64,000 nt of DNA, taken from contig JAILNR010000048.1 in the NCBI GenBank assembly GCA_024691325.1, positions 62,001 to 126,000 on the forward strand. The letters are read 5' to 3'. The notes beneath the pieces are model-generated. The model saw only the letters and a list, made by a program, of their open reading frames with translations. It was not told where the DNA came from and did no database searches. Source of the stretch: Saccharofermentans sp. GTDB lineage: Bacteria > Bacillota > Clostridia > Saccharofermentanales > Saccharofermentanaceae. Shown here one piece after another: positions 35,154-44,367 of the stretch (its first letter is position 1; each line of letters begins with the position of its first letter). The position numbers and the translations under genes were made by a program.

Positions 35154-36284
35154 ATGACAAGGTCCGTTACGGACAGGATAATAATCTTTGTGATAACGCT
35201 TCTATTGCTGGCGTCGGGAACTTCCGCCGCCGGCTTTTCGCTGACGGAGATTAATGTTGTCGCGGCACTTCTGGTGTTCTGTTTTATCCTTTGCCTCTCG
35301 CTCATATTCAAAAGTTTTATCCCCGCCGCGGGTGTGTCAGTGCTTGCGGTGATCGTTTTCGCATTAGGGATAAGGAGCATCGCGATAGCGTTCGCGGCCC
35401 TCGCATACTGGGCCATGGCGTCAAACGCGCGAAAACTTCTTTACAAGCTTACAGTACCGGCAGCGCTTACCGGGGTGAGCTTCATGCTCCCCTGGCAGCA
35501 GGCATTAGTTGTCGCGGCTTTGACAGTACTCGCGTCTTATATGGCGATCGTGACAAGCCGCGCACAGCAGGATACCACGAGGCTTCTAAAGCAGTACGAC
35601 GAAGCGCGTGAGCAGATGCTCGCGGAAAGAAGACGAAGAAGGAGCGCGACCGACAAGAGCGAGAACGACATCTACCTTGCAACCCTAAAGGAGCGTAACC
35701 GTATCGCGCGCGAAATACACGATAACGTCGGCCACATCCTTACGCGTGCCGTGGTGCAGATGAAGGCGCTCATGGTCATAAATAAGGATGAGAAATTAAC
35801 GCCGTATCTTACCTCGGTGGATGAGTCCGTCAACACGGCGATGACGTCTATCCGTAAGTCGGTCCACGAGCTTCATGATGATTCGATAGATCTGTCGCTC
35901 GGTCTTAATGATCTTATTAAGACGCTCCCCGGAAAGTTTGATGCCAAGCTTGTCACATCGATTGAGTCGCCGACGGGAAGCGAGTTTAAGAAGACAGTCC
36001 TCGGCATCGTTAAGGAGGCTCTTACCAACACCGCAAAGTACAGTAACGGAGATAAGGTGAGAGTTGAGGTAATCGAGAATAATACTTTCTGGCGCGTGTT
36101 TGTTAATGATAACGGCAAGAATGAGAATAAGGATTATACTGAGAATGATTTTAAAGGTGCCGGCATAGGCCTTGAGAACATCCGTCAGCGTGCGCTTCTG
36201 GCGGGCGGCAATGTGAGGATCTTCTCTGACGAGAAGGGCTTCACGGTTCTCGTTACTTTGCCGAAGGAGGGAAGAGATGATTAA
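35154..36284 (+). CDS. Sensor histidine kinase, HisKA_3 (NarL/DesK-type)
   Basis: A 376-residue membrane kinase. Several membrane segments fill about 1-130, followed by a coiled linker, the phosphorylation site LKERNRIAREIHDNVGHIL (His in REIHD), and an ATP-binding domain with EALTNTAKYS, VNDNGK and GAGIGLENIRQRA. There is no large extracellular domain, so it may sense inside the membrane or through the adjacent exporter. It overlaps the response regulator by eight bases. Confidence 0.93.
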   Translation: MTRSVTDRIIIFVITLLLLASGTSAAGFSLTEINVVAALLVFCFILCLSLIFKSFIPAAGVSVLAVIVFALGIRSIAIAFAALAYWAMASNARKLLYKLTVPAALTGVSFMLPWQQALVVAALTVLASYMAIVTSRAQQDTTRLLKQYDEAREQMLAERRRRRSATDKSENDIYLATLKERNRIAREIHDNVGHILTRAVVQMKALMVINKDEKLTPYLTSVDESVNTAMTSIRKSVHELHDDSIDLSLGLNDLIKTLPGKFDAKLVTSIESPTGSEFKKTVLGIVKEALTNTAKYSNGDKVRVEVIENNTFWRVFVNDNGKNENKDYTENDFKGAGIGLENIRQRALLAGGNVRIFSDEKGFTVLVTLPKEGRDD

Positions 36285-36915
36285 GATTTTTATCGTTGAT
36301 GACGATCCGCTCGTGTCCGGAGCTTTGAAGGTTATCCTCGAGAACGATGCGGACGGCGAGAAGATAGAGGTACAAGATCAGGCAAGTAACGGCGAAGCAG
36401 CTGTTGCGGGAGCCCTTGGCAACAACTACGATGTCATACTCATGGATATACGTATGGACGGCATGGACGGACTTGAAGCGGCATCGAGGATACTTGCGGA
36501 CAAGCCTGATACGAAGATCATATTCTTAACGACTTTCCTTGATGACGAATACATCAACAAGGCTTTGAGCGTCGGTGCGAAAGGTTATATACTTAAACAG
36601 GACTGCGAAGGTATCGCGACCTGCGTAAGAGCGGTCATGGACGGTAAGACGGTGTTCGCAGGCAAGGTTGTCGAGAAGCTTCCGGAACTTCTTAACCGCA
36701 AGGAGAGATTCGACTATTCGGAGTTTGATATCGGCGCCAAGGAACAGGAGATGATCGAGCTTGTCGCGGAAGGGTTATCGAACAAGGAGATAGCCTCGAA
36801 GATGTATCTTTCCGAAGGTACGGTCCGCAACATGATGAGCTCCGTATTATCGAAGCTTGACCTGCGTGACAGGACACAGCTTGCGTGTTTTTACTATCAG
36901 AGGATAAAAGTATGA
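36277..36915 (+). CDS. NarL/FixJ-family response regulator
   Basis: 212 residues: receiver domain (IFIVDDDPLVSGALKVIL, phospho-acceptor Asp in VILMDIRMDGMDG, Lys in GAKGYILKQD) and a LuxR-type helix-turn-helix (EQEMIELVAEGLSNKEIASK, YLSEGTVRNMMSSVLSKLDL). Partner of the kinase before it. Likely targets are the upstream ABC-2 genes. Its stop overlaps the MutS-like start (ATGA). Confidence 0.95.
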   Translation: MIKIFIVDDDPLVSGALKVILENDADGEKIEVQDQASNGEAAVAGALGNNYDVILMDIRMDGMDGLEAASRILADKPDTKIIFLTTFLDDEYINKALSVGAKGYILKQDCEGIATCVRAVMDGKTVFAGKVVEKLPELLNRKERFDYSEFDIGAKEQEMIELVAEGLSNKEIASKMYLSEGTVRNMMSSVLSKLDLRDRTQLACFYYQRIKV

Positions 36916-38636
36916 CAGTTAACAAGATATATCAGATAAGCCTCCTTAATCCCGATAACGACGCGGTCTACAAGACTGTCAGCGAGACGACTTTGCACGA
37001 TCTCGGTATCGATGCTTTATGCAAGGTGATCACAGAGGACGCGAAGGAAGAGCAGATGATAATGCGCGTCATGGGGAAGATGACTTCGGATATAGAGACT
37101 GCAGGCTACAGACAGGATGTCTTTGACGATATTCTTACTCTTCCCGCGGTGCGCGAGAAACTCCTCGAACTTATGAATCAGATCGACTATCTTAAGGACT
37201 ACGGAACATGGCGCAAGAACGCCGATGAGAAGCCTGGTCTTTGGGACCTGATGCACAGGTTGAATGAGCTTGATACTTACATCACCTGCATCGAGGCGAT
37301 GCGCGAGTGCCTGTCCGATTCGGGCATCCGCTCGGACGGACTGAAGGCTCTTCTTAAGTATGTTGATGATCTTTATAACGACAATCACTACGAGGCTTTA
37401 AAGAAGGATATCTCAGAGCTTAAAGTCGATGCGTCGAACATACAGAGCATGACCATCGGAATCAATATTAATCCGAGGTTTGAAGTCGAGAGCTTGGGCC
37501 TTGTTTCCGTTAACGCGAAGCCGTTTAAAAAGTCAGGTGTCATCGGTAACTTCGCCGATGCGATCGCAGCTTCTAAGGACAGGATAAACAAGGATGCCGA
37601 GTGGGACGGCGATATGCACTACTATCCGGCGGAACCTGCTGACCAGGAAGGCTTCATGGACAGGCTCGATAAGCAGGCAATGATGATGGCGAAATACTCG
37701 AATCCTCTCATCGGCTCCGGCGACAGCATCGCGAAGGTGCCGGACGGTGACGGCTCATCGAATACTTCATTCTATCTTTCGAACATCGCGACCAAGCTTA
37801 CTGCACATATCGTTAAGAAACTTAAGAATACTTTGTCCGCTTATTCAGAAGTGTCGATGGTTACTTTATCGAAGCTCATCCCCGAGCTTTTGTACTACAT
37901 CCGCTTCGCCGAGTTTATTGAGAAGACAAGAGTAAAGGGATACTACTTTTGTAAGCCGCGCATCGCTTCTTCCGGCAGTGATTTCACGATGAATGCCGAG
38001 TGCTTCTATAACATCCGTCTTGCAACAACAGTTGATGATTCTAAGACCATCGTCGATAACGATCTTAAGTTTGATGAGTCACATCGCGTGTTCATGTTAA
38101 CGGGCGCCAACAGAGGCGGTAAGACGACACTGACGCAGGCGGTCGGGCTGCTTTTCGCGCTGGCGCAGGGAGGCCTTTATGTGCCGTGCCGTCAGTTCGA
38201 GTACACGCCGGTTGATATGATCTTCACGCACTATCCTGCGGATGAGGACAAGACGACGGATCTGGGGCGTTTGGGCGAGGAGTGTGTGCGCTTCAAGGAT
38301 ATCTTCGGGAACGCGACTTCTGAGAGTCTGATTCTTCTTAACGAGAGCTTCTCGACAACATCGTTTGAAGAGGGGTATTATATCGCGGAAGATGCGGTGA
38401 AGGCGATCTGTCACAAGAATGTGCGCACGATATACAACACGCACATGCATAAGCTCGCGGCAGAACTTATGGGCTTTGACGGGAAGGTGAGTTCGATCGT
38501 CATGGAAAGCGAGGGCGGCAACCGCTGCTTCAAGGTCTCCGAGATGGCACCCGAGGGCTCATCGCATGCGTCTGACATCGCCCGCAAATACGGCGTTACC
38601 TACGACATGTTAGTTGAGGGCACGCGCGAAAAATAA
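36912..38636 (+). CDS. MutS-family ATPase without mismatch-recognition domain
   Basis: 574 residues from ATG 36912, which overlaps the response regulator stop. The C-terminal domain is MutS domain V-like: Walker A TGANRGGKTTLTQ, a Walker B variant LILLNESFSTTS (Asn-Glu instead of Asp-Glu), the conserved NTHMHKLA His region, and an upstream helical lever (residues 60-330). The N-terminal mismatch-binding domain of MutS1 and the Smr nuclease of MutS2 are both absent. Similar stand-alone MutS-like ATPases exist in Clostridia with unknown targets. Coupling to a two-component system is unexpected for repair. Confidence 0.82.
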   Translation: MTVNKIYQISLLNPDNDAVYKTVSETTLHDLGIDALCKVITEDAKEEQMIMRVMGKMTSDIETAGYRQDVFDDILTLPAVREKLLELMNQIDYLKDYGTWRKNADEKPGLWDLMHRLNELDTYITCIEAMRECLSDSGIRSDGLKALLKYVDDLYNDNHYEALKKDISELKVDASNIQSMTIGININPRFEVESLGLVSVNAKPFKKSGVIGNFADAIAASKDRINKDAEWDGDMHYYPAEPADQEGFMDRLDKQAMMMAKYSNPLIGSGDSIAKVPDGDGSSNTSFYLSNIATKLTAHIVKKLKNTLSAYSEVSMVTLSKLIPELLYYIRFAEFIEKTRVKGYYFCKPRIASSGSDFTMNAECFYNIRLATTVDDSKTIVDNDLKFDESHRVFMLTGANRGGKTTLTQAVGLLFALAQGGLYVPCRQFEYTPVDMIFTHYPADEDKTTDLGRLGEECVRFKDIFGNATSESLILLNESFSTTSFEEGYYIAEDAVKAICHKNVRTIYNTHMHKLAAELMGFDGKVSSIVMESEGGNRCFKVSEMAPEGSSHASDIARKYGVTYDMLVEGTREK

Positions 38637-38642
38637 TCCGGG

Positions 38643-38670
38643 TTGCATAAGATAAAATGTGTGGTATAGT
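38643..38670 (+). promoter_or_regulatory. Promoter of the TetR operon
   Basis: TTGCAT, 16 bases, TATAGT. The -10 runs into the 34-bp palindrome, so a bound repressor would block polymerase. Confidence 0.65.
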
Positions 38671-38701
38671 AGTATTATTGAACGCGTTCAATAATACTAC
38701 T
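38668..38701. promoter_or_regulatory. 34-bp perfect palindromic operator
   Basis: The half site AGTAGTATTATTGAACG is followed by its exact complement, with the centre at ACG|CGT. It overlaps the -10 element and ends 16 bases before the TetR start codon, so it is very probably the TetR autoregulatory operator. Confidence 0.88.
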
Positions 38702-38717
38702 TTTATGTTGGTGAAAA

Positions 38718-39299
38718 ATGACTAAAGAAGAAAAACTTAACATAACAAAAGATAAGCTTTTGAAGTCTACGATGCAGCTTATGAGGGAGAGGGAGGATCC
38801 GCTCTCGGTAACGACCAGGCAGATAGCGGCGAGGGCGGAAGTTAAGCCTTCCATGATCAACTACTGCTTCGGAACAAGAGACAAATTGCTGCACAAAGTC
38901 TTCGAGAAGGAGTACGAGAGTTTCCTTATCGACAAGGGTGTTAAGGAGATACTTGAGTCGGGGCAGCCGCCGAAGGAGATACTAAAGCAGCTTCATTTTG
39001 TGGTGGCGAAGTGTCTTCTTGAGAACTTTAATTTCACGCAGGTAATCACGAATTTTGTGTTGTTCAAGCGTGACCTTACGGAGCCGTCTTTCAGTTCACA
39101 GTACGTGAAGGCTCACTACAATGGTAAGAAGACTGATGAGCAGTGCAGGCTCATCGCGTATGAACTGTCTTCTATGATGCAGCTTATTATCTTCAGAAAA
39201 GAGGAGATAAAGAAGGGATTCGGAATAGATCTTGATGACGACGGTCAGCTTAAGTCTGTCATCGATTTGAGGGTTGAACTTTTACTGGGCGGAAAGTAA
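38718..39299 (+). CDS. TetR/AcrR-family repressor
   Basis: 193 residues with an N-terminal helix-turn-helix (VTTRQIAARAEVKPSMINYC, then FGTRDKLLHKVFEKEY) and a ligand-binding helical domain. It sits directly behind the 34-bp palindrome, pointing to self-repression. Its stop overlaps the start of the next gene (TAATG), so it is co-expressed with the PEP-synthase-like enzyme, whose substrate is likely linked to the inducer. Confidence 0.93.
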   Translation: MTKEEKLNITKDKLLKSTMQLMREREDPLSVTTRQIAARAEVKPSMINYCFGTRDKLLHKVFEKEYESFLIDKGVKEILESGQPPKEILKQLHFVVAKCLLENFNFTQVITNFVLFKRDLTEPSFSSQYVKAHYNGKKTDEQCRLIAYELSSMMQLIIFRKEEIKKGFGIDLDDDGQLKSVIDLRVELLLGGK

Positions 39300-41629
39300 T
39301 GAAGTATATTTATAAGTTGGGTGAAGTGCCTGCAGGGGTTAAGGATCAGATTGGCGGCAAGGCGTATTCTCTGGATTACATGATCCGGGAATTAAAGCTT
39401 AATGTTCCTTCAGGATTCGTGGTTATCTCGCCGGCTTTTGAAGAAGGGCAAATCGGAAGTGAGGCACAAGGCGATATAGAAGCACTCGTGTCTTCACTGG
39501 ATACATCATGTACGTATGCAGTCAGGTCTTCCGCGCTGTCGGAGGATGGTCAGAATGCTTCGTATGCAGGCCAGTATGAGACCGTGACTGATGTTAAGGC
39601 TGACGGTATTACTGAAGCTGTCAGAAGTGTAGTTGCGTCGGCTGACAGCGGACGCGTCAAAGAATATAACGACAGCATCGCACACGGCGGTGAGGGGATA
39701 GCAGTTGTTATCCAGAAGTTTGTTGCACCTTTATATGCAGGTGTTGTGTTCACGTCGGATCCGTTAAACGGCAAGGATGAATATCTTACCGGTAATTATG
39801 TTAAGGGTGAAGGCGAGCAGCTCGTGTCCGGCAACGCGAATGCTTATGAGTTTAAGATCAATGCTTTGAAGTTTAATTATGAAGGACCGGATGAGATGCG
39901 TGGGTTTGCAAAGAAGCTTGGCCGTGCGTGCCTTGCTATCCGCTCATCCTACGGCATGCCGATGGATATCGAGTGGGCGGTGTCAGGCGGCTCTGTCTAT
40001 ATTCTGCAGGCGCGGCCGATCACGACTTTAAGAAGATATGATCCTTCAACGTATAAGATAAACGGAAGCTTATCGGGATATAAACTTCTTACCAAGACGA
40101 ATGTTGGCGAGATATTCATGCAGCCCGTGTCGCCCATCACATTCAGTGTGCTTGATAAGATAAGCAACATGATCGGTCTTCCCAAATGGCTTGATAGTAT
40201 CAACGGCCAGACTTACATGAACATCACGGTCATGATGAGTGCGATTGTTGCATTCGGCAAGACGCGCGAAGAAGCGTTTCTGTCTATTAAAGACCTGGTC
40301 GGCAACGTGCCTTCTGGTCTTGATATTCCGGTATCGCCTTTCTCGAAGAAGGTGTTTTTCAGTAAGATCAAGGCGTTGCTGTTTCCGAAGAATAAGTCGA
40401 AGTTAAGTAAGAAAGAAAAACTCAAGATGGTCGATGGACTCGCAGATATCGCGCGCGACCTGATCGGGCAGATACATAAGATCGATGATGCATCTTCGCT
40501 TGCTGATTTCTGGGACAATGTTCTCGTTCCTAATCTTAACGACGGACTTGCGTCTGTTCTTACAGCCTGCGGTACCGCGATGATGCCTTTGTTCTCAACA
40601 CGCAAGAAGATCGCCGCGATAGCAGGTGATAAGATGGCGGACCGTCTGTGCGGCGGGTCGTTAGGAGTTGTCGATTGCATGAAGCCCGTGCTTCTTATCG
40701 AAGATGTAATCGCCGGCCGTATTACCCGCGAGGAATATATGCGCGACTGCGGCCACAGATGTGTGAATGAGATGGAACTCATGTCGCCCCGCCCTTACGA
40801 GTCTGAAGATTATATCGACCGATTGATTGAAGAACATAAGAACAGCGGCGCAGATCTTCACGCGATGCAAAAAACACAGGCTTCATTGTTTGAATCTGCG
40901 TTGTCTGAGTTCAAGTCTTCGTATCCGAATAAAGCCAAGTGGATCGATAAGCAGATCGCATCTTTTGTTCATGCGAATCAGTTCAGGGAAGAAATACGAA
41001 GCAAGGGTGTTTGGATATTCTGCGTCTACCGTGAATATCTACTTCGTGCGGGATCTTTACTTAACATCGGTGACGATGTGTTTATGCTTTTGCACGATGA
41101 AGTAAATGATGTTCTGCGCGGCAAACTTAATGCAGATGTTTTTATTAAGGAACGAAGAAGAAATTACGATTCGTATCTTGAATATCCGCCGTTCCCCGCT
41201 GTTATCCTCGGCCGCTTCGATCCTGATAAGTGGATGAATGATCCGAACAGGCGCAATGACTTTTATTGTGATGATGTTTCGCGTGATGTTGATACTTCAG
41301 GCGACGGAGTGATCAAGGGATTCCCCGGGGCTTCAGGCGTTGTTACCGGAACGGTCCGTGTAATCAAGGATATAAGCGAGATTGAAAAGATCGAGACCGG
41401 AGATATCCTGGTGACCGTCGCGACGAATATCGGCTGGACGCTCGTATTTCCCAAAGTCTCGGCAATCATAACGGATATAGGCGCACCGCTGTCGCATGCG
41501 GCTATCGTCGCACGCGAGTTCGGCATACCTGCAGTTGTCGGCTGCGGCAATGCCACTACTTTGCTTAGGACCGGCGACCGCGTCACCGTAGACGGCGCCG
41601 CGGGAGTGGTCAAACTTATTTCCAAGTAG
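39299..41629 (+). CDS. PEP synthase/rifampin phosphotransferase-like enzyme
   Basis: 776 residues in three parts. An ATP-grasp-type PPDK N-terminal domain covers about 1-245 (GGKAYSLDYM, YAVRSSALSEDG, ASYAGQYETV, DIEWAVSGGSVYILQARPIT). A long middle domain follows, and the phosphohistidine swivelling domain is at 690-776 with the active His in GAPLSHAAIVAREFG. No PEP/pyruvate-binding TIM barrel is seen. This order matches rifampin phosphotransferase (about 865 residues) and related enzymes that move the beta-phosphate of ATP onto a small molecule. The substrate here is unknown. Control by a coupled TetR protein suggests detoxification. Confidence 0.82.
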   Translation: MKYIYKLGEVPAGVKDQIGGKAYSLDYMIRELKLNVPSGFVVISPAFEEGQIGSEAQGDIEALVSSLDTSCTYAVRSSALSEDGQNASYAGQYETVTDVKADGITEAVRSVVASADSGRVKEYNDSIAHGGEGIAVVIQKFVAPLYAGVVFTSDPLNGKDEYLTGNYVKGEGEQLVSGNANAYEFKINALKFNYEGPDEMRGFAKKLGRACLAIRSSYGMPMDIEWAVSGGSVYILQARPITTLRRYDPSTYKINGSLSGYKLLTKTNVGEIFMQPVSPITFSVLDKISNMIGLPKWLDSINGQTYMNITVMMSAIVAFGKTREEAFLSIKDLVGNVPSGLDIPVSPFSKKVFFSKIKALLFPKNKSKLSKKEKLKMVDGLADIARDLIGQIHKIDDASSLADFWDNVLVPNLNDGLASVLTACGTAMMPLFSTRKKIAAIAGDKMADRLCGGSLGVVDCMKPVLLIEDVIAGRITREEYMRDCGHRCVNEMELMSPRPYESEDYIDRLIEEHKNSGADLHAMQKTQASLFESALSEFKSSYPNKAKWIDKQIASFVHANQFREEIRSKGVWIFCVYREYLLRAGSLLNIGDDVFMLLHDEVNDVLRGKLNADVFIKERRRNYDSYLEYPPFPAVILGRFDPDKWMNDPNRRNDFYCDDVSRDVDTSGDGVIKGFPGASGVVTGTVRVIKDISEIEKIETGDILVTVATNIGWTLVFPKVSAIITDIGAPLSHAAIVAREFGIPAVVGCGNATTLLRTGDRVTVDGAAGVVKLISK

Positions 41630-41700
41630 AGCCGCCGGGTGTTTTGACGTGTGGTAGAATATACATACTTAATAAGTACTCTTTGCAGGAGGATATCTCT

Positions 41701-42072
41701 ATGGCATGTTTTCTGGTACCGGCAGCTGAGGCTGTTGTAACGACGATTATCTCGAAGGCTATCGATAAGAAGGATCAAAGTGTTGATACAAGCCGTTTCA
41801 CACACAAAATCAAGTGGCTTAACAATATGCTGTGGGGAGGCTCAGCGCTTCTTGCATTTGAGCATCTGTGGCACGGTGAGATCGTACCGTGGTTCCCGTT
41901 CCTGACAGCTGCAGGCAATCCTGAAGATATGGCGGAGGTTATCCACGAGATGAGTACCGTCGGTGTCACGATGGCGATACTTGTCACGGCGGTCTGGGCA
42001 GGCATGGTCATTGTGACGAACATGATCGAGAAGAAGGCTGTATCTCCGGCTTTGAAAGTTGAGGAGGGCTGA
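41701..42072 (+). CDS. Small membrane protein coupled to the lar genes (first)
   Basis: Unrecognised 123-residue protein with two or three membrane segments: about 8-18 weakly, 40-66 (MLWGGSALLAFEHLWHG) and 85-108 (GVTMAILVTAVWAGMVIV). Two His and a Glu lie at the end of the second segment (FEHLWHGE), a possible metal site. CAGGAGGAT gives a strong ribosome binding site; an upstream reading-frame extension is not supported. It is followed after two bases by another small membrane protein, and this pair leads into larBCE. Confidence 0.7.
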   Translation: MACFLVPAAEAVVTTIISKAIDKKDQSVDTSRFTHKIKWLNNMLWGGSALLAFEHLWHGEIVPWFPFLTAAGNPEDMAEVIHEMSTVGVTMAILVTAVWAGMVIVTNMIEKKAVSPALKVEEG

Positions 42073-42074
42073 CC

Positions 42075-42389
42075 ATGACTTTGCTTATCACTGTTTTTGC
42101 TGCGGTCATCTCAACTGTTATCTGGTATAAGAACGCGCCTCAGAGCGAGATGCGGATCGGCACTCTTGCACTTATGTACTGGGGTGCTTCGATCATGTGG
42201 TTTGTTGATGCCATTTATGAGTTTATTGAATTGAGAGATGAGTTTTTCGCGCCGGCTGGAGCTGATATGTTAAACGACACTTTCTTAGGACTGTCTGTAG
42301 TTGCGCTCGGCCTTGTTATCTGGCTTGTCATCATCCTCATCAAGGACCCCAAGGGTGTAGTGGCTGCCGCACTTAAAAAGAATTCATGA
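42075..42389 (+). CDS. Small membrane protein coupled to the lar genes (second)
   Basis: Unrecognised 104-residue protein with three predicted membrane segments (about 2-18, 28-50, 72-95) and an acidic loop YEFIELRDEFF between the last two. It begins two bases after the previous gene, and its stop overlaps the larB start (ATGA). This strict coupling suggests a role with the nickel cofactor pathway, such as a transport or membrane scaffold part, but nothing in the sequence proves it. Confidence 0.7.
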   Translation: MTLLITVFAAVISTVIWYKNAPQSEMRIGTLALMYWGASIMWFVDAIYEFIELRDEFFAPAGADMLNDTFLGLSVVALGLVIWLVIILIKDPKGVVAAALKKNS

Positions 42390-43141
42390 GTAACGACGCG
42401 CGCAAGATCTTAGAACAGGTTAAGGACGGTTCGCTGACGGTTGAAGACGCGCTTTTGAGGCTTAAGACTGAGCCGTTCGAGGACATTGGTTTTGCGAAGG
42501 TGGATCTTCACCGGCAGGTGCGCCAGGGGATGGCGGAAGTCATTTACGGCGCAGGCAAAACTCCCTCGCAGATAACAGGGATCATCGACACGATGAAGAA
42601 GAACGGCCAGGAGCGCATCCTTATCACGCGCCTGTCGCCCGAGTCTGCTAAGAGCGTCGCTGAAGCCCACGCTATCACATATAAAGAAGACGCGCGGATC
42701 GGGTACATTGGCACTCCGCCCGCTCCTGACGGTATCGGTACTGTCGTGGTCGCAACGGGCGGCACGAGTGACATCCCGGTCGCCGAGGAGGCGGCACTTA
42801 CGGCTGAGTTCTACGGCAATAAAGTTACGCGTTTGTACGACGTCGGTGTCGCAGGTTTGCACCGGCTTTTATCCCATAATGAAGACATAATGAATGCGAG
42901 CGTCATCATAGCGATCGCGGGTATGGAGGGCGCTCTTGCAAGTGTCGTCGGCGGTCTTGCGGACTGCCCGGTTATCGCGGTGCCTACGAGCGTCGGTTAC
43001 GGTGCTTCATTCGGCGGCATCTCGGCGCTTTTGTCGATGCTCAATTCCTGCGCGAGCGGCGTGTCGGTCGTCAACATCGATAACGGCTTCGGAGCGGGGT
43101 ATCTCGCGAGCATGATCAATCACATGGAGGCTAAGTCATGA
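42386..43141 (+). CDS. larB: Nickel pincer cofactor biosynthesis protein LarB
   Basis: Carboxylates and hydrolyses nicotinic acid adenine dinucleotide in the first step of nickel-pincer nucleotide synthesis. The C-terminal part resembles PurE-type carboxylases: GTSDIPVAEEAALTAEFYG, YDVGVAGLHRLL, GMEGALASVVGGLADCPVIA. 251 residues, full length. Its stop overlaps the larC start (ATGA). Confidence 0.95.
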   Translation: MSNDARKILEQVKDGSLTVEDALLRLKTEPFEDIGFAKVDLHRQVRQGMAEVIYGAGKTPSQITGIIDTMKKNGQERILITRLSPESAKSVAEAHAITYKEDARIGYIGTPPAPDGIGTVVVATGGTSDIPVAEEAALTAEFYGNKVTRLYDVGVAGLHRLLSHNEDIMNASVIIAIAGMEGALASVVGGLADCPVIAVPTSVGYGASFGGISALLSMLNSCASGVSVVNIDNGFGAGYLASMINHMEAKS

Positions 43142-44367
43142 AGACACTTTACATAGACTGCGGCATGGGCGCTGCAGGCGATATGCTCACGGCGGCTTTG
43201 CTCGAGCTGCTGCCGGACCGCGGCGCGTTTGTCGATAAGCTTAATTCCCTGGGAATTCCGGGCGTCACCTACTCTCTCGAAAAGTCGGTCAAGTGCGGCA
43301 TCACAGGCTCGCACATGACAGTTAAAGTAAATGGCGGGGAAGAGAGCGAGGAGATGCATGAGCATGAGCATCATGACCACGGGCATGAGGGTGAGCATCA
43401 TCATCATCACCACAGCGGGATGGATGATATACAAAGTATCGTATCTTCTTTAAAGATCCCGACGATGTTAAAACTCGAGATCCTCGCAGTTTATAAACTC
43501 ATCGCCGAGGCGGAGAGTCATGTTCACGGCGTGCCTGTCGAACAGATACATTTTCATGAAGTAGGATCGATGGATGCGGTCGCCGATATCACGGCGGTCT
43601 GTATGCTCATGGATGAGATCGATCCTGATGAGGTGGTCGTATCGCCGGTTCATGTCGGAAGCGGTACGGTCAAATGTGCGCACGGCGTATTGCCGGTCCC
43701 CGCGCCCGCGACGGCACATATCTTGAAAGACATTCCCATCTACAGCCACGGCATTGAAGGAGAGCTGTGCACCCCGACGGGCGCGGCGCTGCTTAAACAT
43801 TACGCTACGCGATTCGGTGATATGCCCGTCATGAAGACAAGTGCGATCGGATATGGAATGGGCAAGAAGGATTTTGAAATTGCCAACTGTGTACGCGTTA
43901 TGACAGGTGACAGGGAAACTGATGATTCTTCTGATAAGTCCGGTGAATCGGGTATCTTTGAACTCTCATGCAATGTCGATGACATGACCGCTGAAGACAT
44001 CGCGTTTGCCTGCGAGAAGATACTTGAAGAAGGTGCGCGCGAAGTTTATACGATACCAATCGGCATGAAGAAATCGCGCCCCGGGACTTTGATCCGTGTC
44101 ATGTGTACCGCTTCCGAGCGTGAGAAGATGGCGGGCCTTATATTTAAGTACACGACGACCATCGGAATACGTGAGATAGAGACAAATCGATATGTTCTTG
44201 AGCGCAGGATCGAGACCGTCGACACGAAGTTCGGTCCCGTCCGCCGCAAGGTCTCAACGGGCTACGGCGTCACGCGTATGAAGTACGAGTATGACGACAT
44301 CGCACGCATCGCCCGCGAGAATAATCTGACGCCGGGCGAAGTGCGCAGACAGATAGAAGATGCATAA
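43138..44367 (+). CDS. larC: Nickel insertion protein LarC, unsplit
   Basis: CTP-dependent cyclometallase that inserts nickel into the pincer cofactor. It starts TLYIDCGMGAAGDMLTAALL. A His-rich loop at about 78-100 (EMHEHEHHDHGHEGEHHHHH) is likely for nickel binding or storage. The C-terminal half has LSCNVDDMTAED and TIPIGMKKSRPGTLIRVMC. In Lactobacillus plantarum larC is read through a programmed frameshift; here it is one uninterrupted 409-residue frame. It overlaps larE by eight bases. Confidence 0.96.
   Translation: MKTLYIDCGMGAAGDMLTAALLELLPDRGAFVDKLNSLGIPGVTYSLEKSVKCGITGSHMTVKVNGGEESEEMHEHEHHDHGHEGEHHHHHHSGMDDIQSIVSSLKIPTMLKLEILAVYKLIAEAESHVHGVPVEQIHFHEVGSMDAVADITAVCMLMDEIDPDEVVVSPVHVGSGTVKCAHGVLPVPAPATAHILKDIPIYSHGIEGELCTPTGAALLKHYATRFGDMPVMKTSAIGYGMGKKDFEIANCVRVMTGDRETDDSSDKSGESGIFELSCNVDDMTAEDIAFACEKILEEGAREVYTIPIGMKKSRPGTLIRVMCTASEREKMAGLIFKYTTTIGIREIETNRYVLERRIETVDTKFGPVRRKVSTGYGVTRMKYEYDDIARIARENNLTPGEVRRQIEDA

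Noticed and set aside
36912-38636. MutS1 or MutS2 mismatch repair protein
   Set aside because: No N-terminal mismatch-recognition domain and no C-terminal Smr domain.
39299-41629. True phosphoenolpyruvate synthase or pyruvate phosphate dikinase
   Set aside because: The C-terminal TIM-barrel domain that binds PEP/pyruvate is absent; the chain ends right after the phosphohistidine domain.
43120-43434. Met/Leu/His-rich minus-strand frame opposite larC
   Set aside because: Produced by the complement of the His-rich loop codons of larC; no independent support.
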